DNA from: Sediminibacillus massiliensis
GTDB lineage: Bacteria; Bacillota; Bacilli; Bacillales; Amphibacillaceae
Direction: 5' to 3'
Length of the DNA: 64,000 nt
Assembly (NCBI RefSeq): GCF_900156915.1
Contig: NZ_LT732535.1
Location: 1,389,823 to 1,453,822 of the forward strand
Below are positions 1-8,258 of the stretch, piece by piece (position 1 is the first letter of the stretch; each line of letters opens with the position of its first letter). Below the pieces are notes generated by a model that was given only the letters and a program-made list of their open reading frames with translations, was not told the DNA's origin and made no database searches. A program made the position numbers and the translations under genes.

Positions 1-708
1 ATCAACCGGTGTAAGCTTAACGTCGTACCCTTGTTCTTCCAATACAATTTTGGCCACATTGGCTGAAGCACGTTCTGTATCCCAAGGTGTCAGAGCTAAT
101 TCAATTGATTCTCCCTCTACGGAGGCTACTCCTTCCGTCCACTCTGCAATTGTGTCCTCATTCTCATCCACCCACTGTTGGGCGGCCTCTTCAAATTCCA
201 TTTCCTGTGCAGAAAGCATAACCGATTCCATGTCAGATGATTCCCACTGGAACCTGTCAAGAATTGTATAAGCCTCAGGCATTTCTTCTTCTAAACCTTT
301 TCTTGCAATGGTTTTAATGGATTCTTCGCCACCATAAACGCCTTTTGGATCTTCTAAGTATTTCAAGTCCCATTGAGCAAACATGTAGTGGGGAGACCAC
401 CCAGTAACGACTATCGGTTCTTCATTGTCAATCGCATCACCCAACGCTGTCAACATAGCAGCCGTAGATGATTTTTCGTGTTCCCAACCTTCAAGGTTTT
501 CATATTCCGTTACTGCATTATCAGTTGCCTGGGCAATTCCGGCACCAGGCTCAATACCTGTGATGGTGTATTCTGTGGCTTCACCGATACTTGCAGCCGA
601 TTCGCCATCTCCACTGTCATCACCCTCATCTTGACCACAGCCAGCTGCTACGAGGGCTAAAGATAATCCAGCAGCAGCTCCTAATCTTTTCCACTTGAAA
701 TTAAACAT
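1..708 (-). CDS. Glycine betaine/proline-type ABC transporter substrate-binding lipoprotein (OpuAC family), 3' end outside window
   Basis: Open frame of 236 codons running off the left edge, so the C-terminus is missing. The N-terminus has a signal peptide with a lipobox (VAAGC, Cys near residue 24) followed by an acidic Gly/Asp/Ser linker, as in a membrane-anchored binding protein. Downstream segments such as ITGIEPGAGI and VVTGWSPHYMFAQWDLKYLEDP match the OpuAC family, which binds glycine betaine or related quaternary amines; the Trp residues are of the kind that form the aromatic cage. The ATG at 708 has a GAAGGA site about 12 nt upstream. It would work with an OpuAA/OpuAB ABC pair, not visible here. 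The ligand cannot be told from sequence alone. Confidence 0.85.
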   Translation of the reverse strand, partial: MFNFKWKRLGAAAGLSLALVAAGCGQDEGDDSGDGESAASIGEATEYTITGIEPGAGIAQATDNAVTEYENLEGWEHEKSSTAAMLTALGDAIDNEEPIVVTGWSPHYMFAQWDLKYLEDPKGVYGGEESIKTIARKGLEEEMPEAYTILDRFQWESSDMESVMLSAQEMEFEEAAQQWVDENEDTIAEWTEGVASVEGESIELALTPWDTERASANVAKIVLEEQGYDVKLTPVD

Positions 709-805
709 ATCTTTGGACACTCCTTCAAATTCACTATTGCTATTCTATTTTTTTATTTGTTCCGTTTCCTATTCCGTCAAAGGCCTGTTCGCGACTTCCT
801 TTATT

Positions 806-835
806 ACTATATCTTTTTTTGCGCATAAAGTTCAA
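806..835 (-). promoter_or_regulatory. Candidate sigma-A promoter for the OpuAC-like gene
   Basis: On the minus strand TTGAAC (830-835), an 18-bp spacer and TATAGT (806-811) lie about 100 bp upstream of the ATG at 708. A perfect 14-bp palindrome, ACAGTTTAAACTGT (872-885), sits just upstream and could be an operator. The rest of the 405-bp gap (709-1113) shows nothing coding. Confidence 0.5.
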
Positions 836-1050
836 ACACTAAATTCAGACGATTTTAAGTAAATAGTACGAACAGTTTAAACTGTATAAAATATTTACGG
901 AACTTTTTATTCATATCCTTTCTTTTTCATCAATTTTCGTCACTATTTGCTATTTGATTTTTCCATACGTAAATGAAGACTTCCACTTAATGAGGATGGT
1001 TTGAATTCAATCCGTGGATAGTATTTTGCCGCTAAACAAGAACTTAGACG

Positions 1051-1087
1051 TAAAAAAGCGGTAATAGAAATTAATTCTACTACCGCC
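1051..1087 (-). terminator. Rho-independent terminator of the SDR gene
   Basis: A 12-bp stem (1058-1069 with 1075-1086, one G-U pair) is followed on the minus strand by a run of six T. It lies 27 bp after the SDR stop codon. Confidence 0.8.
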
Positions 1088-1113
1088 GATCTATGGCTAT
1101 TCATCATTATTAT

Positions 1114-1860
1114 TTACTCATCGGGTGTCCCCAACGTCATCCCGCCATCAACGACCATTTCCATGCCTGTACAATAAGAGCTTTCGTCAGAGGAAAGAAA
1201 TGCTATAGCTTTGGCAATTTCGATCGGCTGCCCAATACGCCCTAGTGGTACGGAATCGTAATAAGCAGGAACACCCTCATTCTGGGTTGCCATCTCTGTT
1301 TCGATTCCACCAGGATGGACTATATTCACCCGGATTCCTTTCGGGCCTAGTTCAATAGCTGCAGCCTTTGACATAGCAACCACCGCAGCTTTTGTCGCTG
1401 CATAAGCAGAAGACCTGCTAATTGGAGCAAAAGCAGATATCGAGACATTATTCACAATAGATCCTTTTTGTTGCTTTTCCATATGTGGAATCACTGCCTG
1501 CATCCCCATAAATACTCCTAGTTGATTAACTTGAATCAAATGCTGATAATCATCGAGCGTTATTTCTGTGAACTTTTCTCGTTTTAAACTCCCAGCATTA
1601 TTCACTAAAACATCAATCTTATTGAACTTATTAACCACTTTGTCGACTGCTGACTTCCACTCCGATTCACTTGTGACATCCAGCTGAACTGGAATTGCTT
1701 GCTCTTCACCAATCGTTTTCGCTACTTCTTCAGCCGAGGTGTAACTCCTGGCCCCTACTCCTATCTTAGCCCCTAATGCAGCAAGATGCTGTGCAATAGC
1801 CTTTCCTTGCCCGCGGTTGGCACCAGTAACTAAGACGACTTGTTCTTTTAAATCTGGCAT
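1114..1860 (-). CDS. SDR family NAD(P)-dependent oxidoreductase
   Basis: A 248-residue classical short-chain dehydrogenase. The Rossmann motif TGANRGQG is near residues 12-19, NNAG is near 88, and the catalytic Ser/YAATK set follows, with a C-terminal TGMEMVVDGG segment, as in the 3-oxoacyl-ACP reductase/glucose dehydrogenase group. The start at 1860 is chosen because GAAGGAG lies 8 nt upstream; the frame stays open to 1950 but without a ribosome site. It stands alone with its own terminator. The substrate cannot be inferred from sequence. Confidence 0.88.
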   Translation of the reverse strand: MPDLKEQVVLVTGANRGQGKAIAQHLAALGAKIGVGARSYTSAEEVAKTIGEEQAIPVQLDVTSESEWKSAVDKVVNKFNKIDVLVNNAGSLKREKFTEITLDDYQHLIQVNQLGVFMGMQAVIPHMEKQQKGSIVNNVSISAFAPISRSSAYAATKAAVVAMSKAAAIELGPKGIRVNIVHPGGIETEMATQNEGVPAYYDSVPLGRIGQPIEIAKAIAFLSSDESSYCTGMEMVVDGGMTLGTPDE

Positions 1861-2097
1861 TATATTGCTCCTTCGTTTTATAAGCTTTAAACATGCATGT
1901 GGATCTTCGGTTTTATGGAATGAAGTCATTCTTTTAAAAAGGAATTCCATCCTTCGTTAAAGAATAGATATGTATAGTAAAATACCTTGTTTTCAAACTA
2001 AGCGGGATAAGTGTGACCATTGTCGGTGTCTTAATTTTAATAAACCATCGGATTTTACAGTTAAAGACAAGCCAAGAATAGTCACGCCTAACTTTTA

Positions 2098-2466
2098 TTA
2101 GCGCCAAAACTTTGTATAGTCCACTTTATCCTGTATATTAAATTCAATTACTTTCTCCAGCAATTCATAATTCACCGGCTCACTCCAACGGATTCGAAAC
2201 AAACCTTTTGTAGAACTGTAACCTGCTTTTGAAATATCGTCGGCAAATATAGCCATGGCTGCTTCTTCCGGTGCAAAGCTCATATGATGCTTCGCTGTAT
2301 CAATGCCGATAATAAACGTGCCATGGTCGGTGAACATTGGTGTATTCCATTTGATTACTGGTTCTAAGTGGGGGAATTTATCAAGAATCCAAGAGAAAAT
2401 CTCCTGTGCTCTGTCACGATGATCCGGGTTATCAACGCCTGCCAAATATTCTGCAAAGACTTCCAT
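2098..2466 (-). CDS. DUF1801 / YdhG-type protein (iron chaperone-like)
   Basis: A 122-residue protein starting [10 protein letters not shown], with GGGAGGG just upstream of the ATG at 2466. The pattern KWNTPMFT...[11 protein letters not shown]...[12 protein letters not shown] is that of the DUF1801 fold, whose B. subtilis member YdhG (Fra) was described as a frataxin-like iron chaperone. Family membership is clear. The iron-delivery role is carried over from the homologue, not shown here. No partner gene is adjacent. Confidence 0.75.
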   Translation of the reverse strand: MEVFAEYLAGVDNPDHRDRAQEIFSWILDKFPHLEPVIKWNTPMFTDHGTFIIGIDTAKHHMSFAPEEAAMAIFADDISKAGYSSTKGLFRIRWSEPVNYELLEKVIEFNIQDKVDYTKFWR

Positions 2467-2603
2467 ACAGTACCCTCCCAAAATAAGATATCTTTCGCTC
2501 AGAGGTAGTCTTTTGAGATACTCCAACCACGTTGTAAATCTTAATTTATATCAACTATATATTTTCCAATCCGGTTAGTCAAAACGGAAAGTAAGTATGA
2601 TTA

Positions 2604-2630
2604 GAGACCAAATCACATAGATTTGGTCTC
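2604..2630 (-). terminator. Hairpin downstream of the membrane-protein gene, possible weak terminator
   Basis: A perfect 10-bp stem (GAGACCAAAT with ATTTGGTCTC) has a 7-nt loop but only a poor T-tract on the minus strand. It lies 38 bp past the stop of the gene at 2668. The same stem core recurs in the terminator at 4968. Confidence 0.4.
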
Positions 2631-2667
2631 CTTCCTGTCCTATATATTGTACATAAGCAAAAACGGA

Positions 2668-3768
2668 CTAACTGTGATATTCGTTCAGTTTCCTTTTATC
2701 CACTATATTCATCTTCCATGTTGTAAAAGAAAATTTCAAACTTAGCATTATTTCCATCACCGTCAAAACAAGAATAAACCAGAGGCCGCTATTAACGATG
2801 ATATTTTGAACGACTTGTTGAAAAACAAATTGGGAATCAAGAATAAAGGAAAAAGTATAAAACATCCCGAAAGTAAATATTCTGCTCCATTGGGAGACAT
2901 CATAAACCAATATTCCCATTCTAATGCCATGATTCCTGATACGAATAATCAATCTGTAGATTTCTACTAATTCTACCAATATGAAAACAGTGAATGCACA
3001 AATCCATATACAAAGGATTATTTGTTCATTTACATTCGTTGAAAACAAACAAGCCAGCCCGGTAATGGACAAAGCCCCATGTAAAATACAATTGGTATTG
3101 TTCCAGTCCTCATCGACGGAAAAGGAAGCTCTGCTTCTTATATGGCGTTTTGTTACCAAAAAAGCTGCCATGAAATAAAAACACACTCCAATAGCGATCA
3201 TGGAAATGTTTATGAATTCAGGAGTCTCTGCATACACAGTATTCATTAACAAAACCAGTGATTGGGTGCTGACAGTCGTTAACAAAATAATACCATTCAC
3301 CTTTTCCATTAAATCATACTTATAAATATCGCGAATAGAAATCATACATACACAGAGGTAAACCAGCCAGAGGACAAAATTCACATATAATAGCACTTCA
3401 ACTACAAAAGCCCACCCAAAGAACTGTCTGTGAATTAAAATCCCGCAAATAGATGTACCGGCAATCCATGTCCCCATCCCAAATCGGTTGATAATATCAC
3501 TAAAGTGAAATTGTCTGAACTTTTTTCGGACAGACGTCATGAAAAAGGAAGTTGCAAAGGACATCCACAGCGCTAAGTTGATGATACTTAAGATTTTTCC
3601 ATATATCCCAATACCGTTTGGGCCAAAATAGTTAAGCATAACCCCTTGGGTTACAATACCTATCGCCATAACCACAGCCATCGTAGATGTTTTTATCCAC
3701 ATTTTGTTTAGAAGTTGAAAACCAAGCAAAAAAATATAAGCAGAAACTAACAATAATATATATAACAC
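2668..3768 (-). CDS. Multi-spanning membrane protein of unknown function
   Basis: A very hydrophobic protein of about 366 residues with roughly ten predicted membrane helices and short polar loops. No soluble domain or known motif is seen. The FGMGTWIAGTS segment recalls TDT/TehA-type transporters, but not strongly enough to name a function. The frame is open to a TTG at 3795. An extended -10 (TGTTATAAT, complement of 3801-3809) would place the transcript start near 3794, so the GTG at 3768 with GGTGAT upstream is the more likely start. Confidence 0.6.
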   Translation of the reverse strand: MLYILLLVSAYIFLLGFQLLNKMWIKTSTMAVVMAIGIVTQGVMLNYFGPNGIGIYGKILSIINLALWMSFATSFFMTSVRKKFRQFHFSDIINRFGMGTWIAGTSICGILIHRQFFGWAFVVEVLLYVNFVLWLVYLCVCMISIRDIYKYDLMEKVNGIILLTTVSTQSLVLLMNTVYAETPEFINISMIAIGVCFYFMAAFLVTKRHIRSRASFSVDEDWNNTNCILHGALSITGLACLFSTNVNEQIILCIWICAFTVFILVELVEIYRLIIRIRNHGIRMGILVYDVSQWSRIFTFGMFYTFSFILDSQFVFQQVVQNIIVNSGLWFILVLTVMEIMLSLKFSFTTWKMNIVDKRKLNEYHS

Positions 3769-3795
3769 GCTTATCACCGTCAAAAAAGTAGTCAA

Positions 3796-4110
3796 GTATC
3801 ATTATAACACCGGAAAGCAAATTTCTGTTCAGCCCGGCTTCTTAGCCCTGTTGATCGTCATCCCCCCCTATAATCGCTAACCCCCCATTTTTGCTCAGCA
3901 GCTTTGCCCACCACGCAGATATAATAGGCAAACCTCCTTTCATTTAGATCATATTCTCCATGACTTGTTACAACTAAATATTACTAAAAAGTGCCTATGA
4001 AACTTAAAAGTGCCTACTATTCAACCATCTGCCTTTACTTTATTATGATTCCACAAGACATAAGTCGGCCGACCGGTCTTATCAACAAAAGCAATATTAA
4101 AGGAGAATAA
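3796..4110. other. Intergenic region between divergent genes, with short repeats
   Basis: No coding sequence is seen. It holds the extended -10 at 3801-3809 for the minus-strand membrane gene, two copies of AAAAGTGCCTA near 3989-4017, and a 10-bp palindrome GTCGGCCGAC (4064-4073) in the leader of the aldo/keto reductase gene. A possible reductase promoter is TTCAAC-17-TTATGA, just upstream of that palindrome. Confidence 0.35.
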
Positions 4111-4947
4111 ATGATGGGAATTAAAAAGATCCAACTTAACAACGGGATGAAAATGCCTGAAATTGGATATGGTGTATTTCGTGTTGAGGAAGGGAACGCT
4201 TTGGAAGAAGCAGTAGTAACAGCGATTCGTTCCGGATATAGAAGTATCGATACTGCAGCTATTTACGGTAATGAAAAAAGTGTTGGAACCGGTATCCGCC
4301 ATGCGATTGAAGAGGGGATTGTGACAAGGGAAGATCTATTCGTCACCTCTAAATTGTGGAACGATAATTTATCCTATGAAGAAACAATCAAGGAATACGA
4401 ACAAACACTTGAAAAAATGGGGCTAGACTACCTTGATCTTTATTTAATCCACTGGCCGGGAAAAAATAAATATCTTGAGCCATGGAAAGCGCTGGAACTT
4501 CTCTATAAAGAAGGCCGGGTTAAGTCCATCGGTGTCAGCAATTTTCAAGTGCATCACTTAGAGGATCTTTTAAACAATACAGAAATCACCCCTGTCATCA
4601 ATCAAATCGAGTTCCATCCCAAGTTGACACAAGAACAAGTAAGAGATTTTTGCAGGGAACACAATATTCAAGTGGAAGCCTGGTCCCCTCTCATGAATGC
4701 AGAGCTCTTAAATAATGTGACGGTTTTAGAGATTGCAGCGGACCATAGGAAATCAGCGGCACAAATCATTCTCCGCTGGGACTTGCAGCATGGTGTAATC
4801 ACCATTCCGAAATCAATGACACCTTCGCGTATCAAAGAGAACATCAACCTGTATGACTTCTCGCTAACTGATGAGGAGATGGCCCGGTTAGACGCTTTAA
4901 ACAGCAATCTTCGCAGTGGACCGCACCCAGATGAATTCGACTTTTAA
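4111..4947 (+). CDS. Aldo/keto reductase (YvgN/YtbE-like)
   Basis: A 278-residue TIM-barrel AKR enzyme for NADPH-dependent reduction of aldehydes. The catalytic tetrad is visible: Asp and Tyr in SIDTAAIYGNE, Lys in VTSKLWN and His in YLIHWPG. The cofactor-binding region IPKSMTPSRIKEN is present, and the C-terminus GPHPDEFDF is like that of the B. subtilis glyoxal reductase group. AGGAG lies 5 nt before the ATG at 4111; a second ATG at 4114 fits equally well. It is monocistronic with its own terminator. Physiological substrates (methylglyoxal-like) are inferred from the family. Confidence 0.9.
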   Translation: MMGIKKIQLNNGMKMPEIGYGVFRVEEGNALEEAVVTAIRSGYRSIDTAAIYGNEKSVGTGIRHAIEEGIVTREDLFVTSKLWNDNLSYEETIKEYEQTLEKMGLDYLDLYLIHWPGKNKYLEPWKALELLYKEGRVKSIGVSNFQVHHLEDLLNNTEITPVINQIEFHPKLTQEQVRDFCREHNIQVEAWSPLMNAELLNNVTVLEIAADHRKSAAQIILRWDLQHGVITIPKSMTPSRIKENINLYDFSLTDEEMARLDALNSNLRSGPHPDEFDF

Positions 4948-4967
4948 AGGGCAAGATGTATACAAGA

Positions 4968-5004
4968 ACAGACCAAATCGCATTTGATTTGGTCTGTTTT
5001 GTTT
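4968..5004 (+). terminator. Terminator of the aldo/keto reductase gene
   Basis: A perfect 12-bp stem (4968-4979 with 4986-4997) has a 6-nt loop and is followed by TTTGTTT. Confidence 0.85.
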
Positions 5005-5112
5005 CTAATGCTTTCTTTTGATATGGAACATACGATGACTTTCCGTGCAGAATTCTAGAGACCTCTTTGTTATACTATTAAGCAGATGAACAATTCTATA
5101 GGAGGGGTCGAA

Positions 5113-5838
5113 ATGTTGGTCGGACACATGAAGGAAATTGTACGGCATCCTATTAAATCTTTTGATGGAGAATTCGTGCAAGAATCGAAAATAATGGACT
5201 ATGGCTTATACGGTGACCGCAGCCATGCTTATTTAGATGAAGCAAAAGATGATTTCCTGACGATAACCCAATTCCCGGAAATGGTTCGTTATCAAGCAAG
5301 TTTTACAGGAAAAGACTCGTTGGAAAAGTACCCGGAAATACAGGTAACAACGCCTGAAGGGCAGGTTTTCGATTGGGAAGACCAAGCTTTAATCAAAGAA
5401 TTGCAAAATAAATCGAATCGCAAAATATCTACTGTTAACTATTCTCCTTCCCATGTACCTATTGGACCAATTGCAGTAGAAAACATCCTGCTTGTTACGG
5501 ACGCTTCCTTAGAGCAAATGCAGAAATTGTGGGGAAAAGAGAAACTTGATTTCCGTCGTTTCCGCCCAAATTTATTTATCGCCCTAAAAGATAAACAACC
5601 GTTTATAGAAGAAGACTGGATTGGCAGACGTTTAAAAATAGGAAGTCAAGTAGAGCTCGAGTTAGTAGGGCATTGCAAAAGATGCATGATTATCACGGTA
5701 GATCCGGATAATGCAGAAAGAGACCCAAGTCTACATAAAACACTGATAAAAGAAAGAAAAAACAATTTCGGCGTTTATGCCTCTGTAATCAAAACCGGCG
5801 ACATTCGGGTTGATGATGAAGTTCATCTTCTCGATTGA
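5113..5838 (+). CDS. MOSC domain protein
   Basis: A 241-residue protein with an N-terminal MOSC beta-barrel segment (VGHMKEIVRHPIKS...DYGLYGDRSHAYLD) and a C-terminal MOSC domain with RFRPNLFI and GHCKRCMIITVDP. The conserved Cys of this family, which in related proteins handles sulfur or molybdenum-cofactor chemistry, is in GHCKRC. The ATG at 5113 follows GGAGGGG with good spacing; the upstream in-frame ATG at 5086 lacks a site. No molybdenum genes lie nearby, so the substrate is unknown. Confidence 0.82.
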   Translation: MLVGHMKEIVRHPIKSFDGEFVQESKIMDYGLYGDRSHAYLDEAKDDFLTITQFPEMVRYQASFTGKDSLEKYPEIQVTTPEGQVFDWEDQALIKELQNKSNRKISTVNYSPSHVPIGPIAVENILLVTDASLEQMQKLWGKEKLDFRRFRPNLFIALKDKQPFIEEDWIGRRLKIGSQVELELVGHCKRCMIITVDPDNAERDPSLHKTLIKERKNNFGVYASVIKTGDIRVDDEVHLLD

Positions 5839-5930
5839 GCGATTTAGAAGGAAAGCCAGAAAGTGACTGGGCGTTTCTCAGATTCCGCGGATTTATTTTG
5901 CAGCTAATCAGCACTGACTTTATTCACAAA

Positions 5931-5964
5931 AATTAGCAGCCCAATCACCAATTGGACTGCTAAT
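5931..5964. terminator. Bidirectional terminator between converging genes
   Basis: A 15-bp stem with one mismatch (5931-5945 with 5950-5964) lies between the MOSC gene and the methyltransferase. The minus strand carries the better T-tract. Confidence 0.75.
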
Positions 5965-5991
5965 TCATTTAATGAAACTGGACAAACTTGC

Positions 5992-6567
5992 TTACTTCTC
6001 CGCAAGCAAAATATATATACCATCTGAAGCAGGGTGTTTCTCCATTATTTTGAACCCAGCTGCATTCATTTCCTTCTCCATGAAAGATGAATGAATTCTC
6101 GGATGTTTATTAGAAGCGTCGGTTTCCTTTTCTAACTCTATACATATGAATTTCCCGTCACTTTTTAACACTCGTTTTGTTTGCTGAAGAACTTGAGATA
6201 CATCTTTTGCCTCGTGCAAAACCAACGAAGCGATTACAACGTCGATTGTATTGTCGGACAGCGGTATCTCTTCCATATCGCCTTCCATCGTTTTGATATT
6301 TTCCATGCCTTCTTGCCGGGCCTTGGAAGCTATGATTTGTAACATTTCAGGTTCTTTATCCAGGGCATAAACAAGACCATCCACCAGTTTTGCTGCTGGA
6401 ATGGTCATATAACCTGTTCCTGCACCCAAGTCCAAAATGGTGTCTTTTTTATTTATTGGCACCATATCGAGGAGCTGCTCTGGCGGCAGCCCCCCTCTCT
6501 TTTCAGGGTTGTCCAGATATTCGACTACCTTAGCTAGATGTTTCTTATCATTAGAATCGTGATTCAT
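5992..6567 (-). CDS. Class I SAM-dependent methyltransferase
   Basis: A 191-residue protein with the N-terminal YLDNPEKRGGLPPEQLL segment and SAM motif I LDLGAGTGY near residue 44, then the acidic ALDKEP, GDMEEIPL and VLKSDGKF motifs. It belongs to the UbiE/small-molecule methyltransferase group; the acceptor is unknown. An AGGAG site precedes tandem ATGs at 6570 and 6567. A 25-bp dyad shared with two neighbours lies at 6595-6619, so I infer control by the Rrf2 protein at 7611-8048 and a joint function with the flavoprotein at 6642-7541. Confidence 0.85.
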   Translation of the reverse strand: MNHDSNDKKHLAKVVEYLDNPEKRGGLPPEQLLDMVPINKKDTILDLGAGTGYMTIPAAKLVDGLVYALDKEPEMLQIIASKARQEGMENIKTMEGDMEEIPLSDNTIDVVIASLVLHEAKDVSQVLQQTKRVLKSDGKFICIELEKETDASNKHPRIHSSFMEKEMNAAGFKIMEKHPASDGIYILLAEK

Positions 6568-6594
6568 CATTTTACTCCTTTTTTAAAATTAGAT

Positions 6595-6619
6595 ATTAAA
6601 GATATATAATGTCTTTAAT
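6595..6619 (-). promoter_or_regulatory. Rrf2-type operator, copy 3 (methyltransferase gene)
   Basis: A 25-bp dyad with perfect 8-bp arms ATTAAAGA and TCTTTAAT and a 9-bp centre. It lies 27 bp upstream of the methyltransferase start. It matches two other copies in layout, arm sequence and central YATTA. Confidence 0.6.
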
Positions 6620-6641
6620 TAGTATAAAAATATAATGGCAA

Positions 6642-7541
6642 CTAAAAGTCCTCCTCAACGAATTCGCTCATCATGCCGATAGCAGCTCTGCTCCCCTCGC
6701 TGGCAGCAATAATCAATTGAGCTGGTGCTATAAGGGAGTTGTCCCCGCATGCATATACTCCTTCTATATTTGTTCTGCCAAAGTCATCTGTATCGATTCC
6801 ACCGATTGCGTTGAATCTGCACCCCAACTTTTCCGGCAGGGACGTAGCTTGCACTAAGTCAGCCGTTACAAATCCTCCGTTTCTTAATAATTCTTTGCCA
6901 TTATTAAAAAGAATCTTCTCTAATTGTCCATTGTTACCTTGTAAAGCAGCTATTCTATCTTCCATGATCGTGATCTGCTTATTATTCAGCACTTCTTTTT
7001 CCTCATTCGAGAGAACCTTTTTCCCATTCGTACAGATTACCAGATTCCTGCTCCAATTGGATACTAGTTTTGCCAGGTGAAAAGCACGCTCATTTTCCGT
7101 AATTACTGCCAATGCCTGATCCTTCCATTCCCACCCATCACAAAACGGGCAGCTGAACAGGCTTTTTCCATAAAACTCTTCAATACCTTTTATATTCGGA
7201 AGAACATCTTTCAAACCTGTTGCCAGGATAATCTTCTTTGAGCGGTAAACATCCCCTCCTTCTGTATGAATAAGGAATGAATCATTTTCTTTCTTCACAT
7301 CTTCCACTTTTTCATTTTTAATAGCTATGGTTGGGTATTTTGCCAATTCTTGTTTTCCGATTCTTTTGAATTCTGATGGTGTGGTACCATCCCTTGTAAT
7401 AAACCCATGAGATTCGTGTGTGACCCCATTTCTCGGTTTATCTTCATCAAATAGGATTATATTCTTTCTTGCTCTGCCAAGAACGAGTGATGCATTTAAT
7501 CCTGCTGGTCCTCCACCTACTATAATACAGTCTAATAACAT
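6642..7541 (-). CDS. Thioredoxin-reductase-like FAD-dependent oxidoreductase with CPFC redox pair
   Basis: A 299-residue protein with a FAD Rossmann motif (IIVGGGPAGL, residues 7-16), ILATGLKDVLP near 105, a redox-active pair SCPFCDG (Cys131 and Cys134) and a C-terminal FAD motif GVYACGDN. The second nucleotide-binding loop, GxGxxA in ordinary thioredoxin reductases, reads AVITENERAFHLA here, so NADPH binding may be altered. CPFC-type enzymes include oxygen-using dithiol oxidases such as GliT and HlmI. The start at 7541 follows GAAAGGAG; the frame is open to 7574. The Rrf2 dyad is 32 bp upstream. Confidence 0.8.
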   Translation of the reverse strand: MLLDCIIVGGGPAGLNASLVLGRARKNIILFDEDKPRNGVTHESHGFITRDGTTPSEFKRIGKQELAKYPTIAIKNEKVEDVKKENDSFLIHTEGGDVYRSKKIILATGLKDVLPNIKGIEEFYGKSLFSCPFCDGWEWKDQALAVITENERAFHLAKLVSNWSRNLVICTNGKKVLSNEEKEVLNNKQITIMEDRIAALQGNNGQLEKILFNNGKELLRNGGFVTADLVQATSLPEKLGCRFNAIGGIDTDDFGRTNIEGVYACGDNSLIAPAQLIIAASEGSRAAIGMMSEFVEEDF

Positions 7542-7572
7542 GTAACGGCTCCTTTCGATCATTATCACATCC

Positions 7573-7597
7573 ATTAGAGATTCTTAATATCTATAAT
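7573..7597 (-). promoter_or_regulatory. Rrf2-type operator, copy 2 (flavoprotein gene)
   Basis: A 25-bp dyad with arms ATTATAGA and TCTCTAAT (one mismatch) and a 9-bp centre TATTAAGAA. It is the same design as the elements at 6595 and 8070. Confidence 0.55.
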
Positions 7598-7610
7598 CCA
7601 GACAAAAAAA

Positions 7611-8048
7611 TTACTGTGAGTGATTACCGTCTTTTTTCTTTTTGGCTGCTTCAACTTCTTTTGCAATGTCGACAATAAACCTGTTGGCTAGTTCGTCCAT
7701 CATTTTCCGTTCAGCTTCATTCATGACATTTTCAATCAAACAATCTTCATTATGTGCGCCTTCATGCTCTAATGAACAATGAAATAAAGATGTCTGCCCT
7801 TCAATCGCATGAATGACATCCAGGAAAGATATTTGGCGTCGATTGACAATACTGTATCCACCCTTCACACCAGGAGTTGATTCGATCAAACCTGCTTTGA
7901 CGAGTTTCGTCAATATTTTCGACAGGTATGTGGATGAAAGATGCTGAACTTCTGCTAACTGATCCACACCAACCGATTTTCCCTTCGGTGCCAATGTTAG
8001 ATAGACCATTGTGTGCAAGGCATAATTTGTCGCTTTGGAATATTTCAA
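7611..8048 (-). CDS. Rrf2 family transcriptional regulator
   Basis: A 145-residue winged-helix regulator starting at a TTG, MKYSKATNYALHTMVYL, which is typical for the family. AGGAG lies 7 nt before this TTG, while the in-frame ATG at 8063 overlaps the site itself. The HTH spans roughly residues 28-65 (LSSTYLSKILTKLVKAGLI, then GVKGGY). Two Cys (91 and 103, HC...DC) could sense redox state or hold a cluster; the three-Cys IscR/NsrR pattern is absent. A dyad overlaps its own promoter, suggesting autoregulation. Confidence 0.88.
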   Translation of the reverse strand: MKYSKATNYALHTMVYLTLAPKGKSVGVDQLAEVQHLSSTYLSKILTKLVKAGLIESTPGVKGGYSIVNRRQISFLDVIHAIEGQTSLFHCSLEHEGAHNEDCLIENVMNEAERKMMDELANRFIVDIAKEVEAAKKKKDGNHSQ

Positions 8049-8069
8049 TGCTGATCTCCTCATAAATAT

Positions 8070-8097
8070 ATTATAGACCTTTAATGTCTGTAATCAA
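8070..8097 (-). promoter_or_regulatory. Rrf2 gene promoter with operator, copy 1
   Basis: A minus-strand promoter reads TTGATT (8092-8097), a 16-bp spacer and TATAAT (8070-8075). The 25-bp dyad ATTACAGA-N9-TCTATAAT (8070-8094) covers the spacer and -10, as expected of a self-repressing site. Confidence 0.6.
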
Positions 8098-8191
8098 CAA
8101 TAATATAAATCGAAATCAAATGCAAGGTATCACAACCGCATTTTATTCAAAACGATTTTTTTATTACCATGAATTTCTTTTCTTTTGTTCG

Positions 8192-8225
8192 AAAAAAAAC
8201 AGCCGTTGCTTACGCACAACAGCTG
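8192..8225 (-). terminator. Terminator at the end of the circular bacteriocin operon
   Basis: A 9-bp stem (CAGCTGTTG with CAACGGCTG, one G-U pair) is followed by eight T on the minus strand. It is 33 bp past the permease stop and marks the downstream end of the cluster. Confidence 0.85.
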
Positions 8226-8258
8226 CCTGCCGGAGCGATCTATTTTCCATCATAAAAG

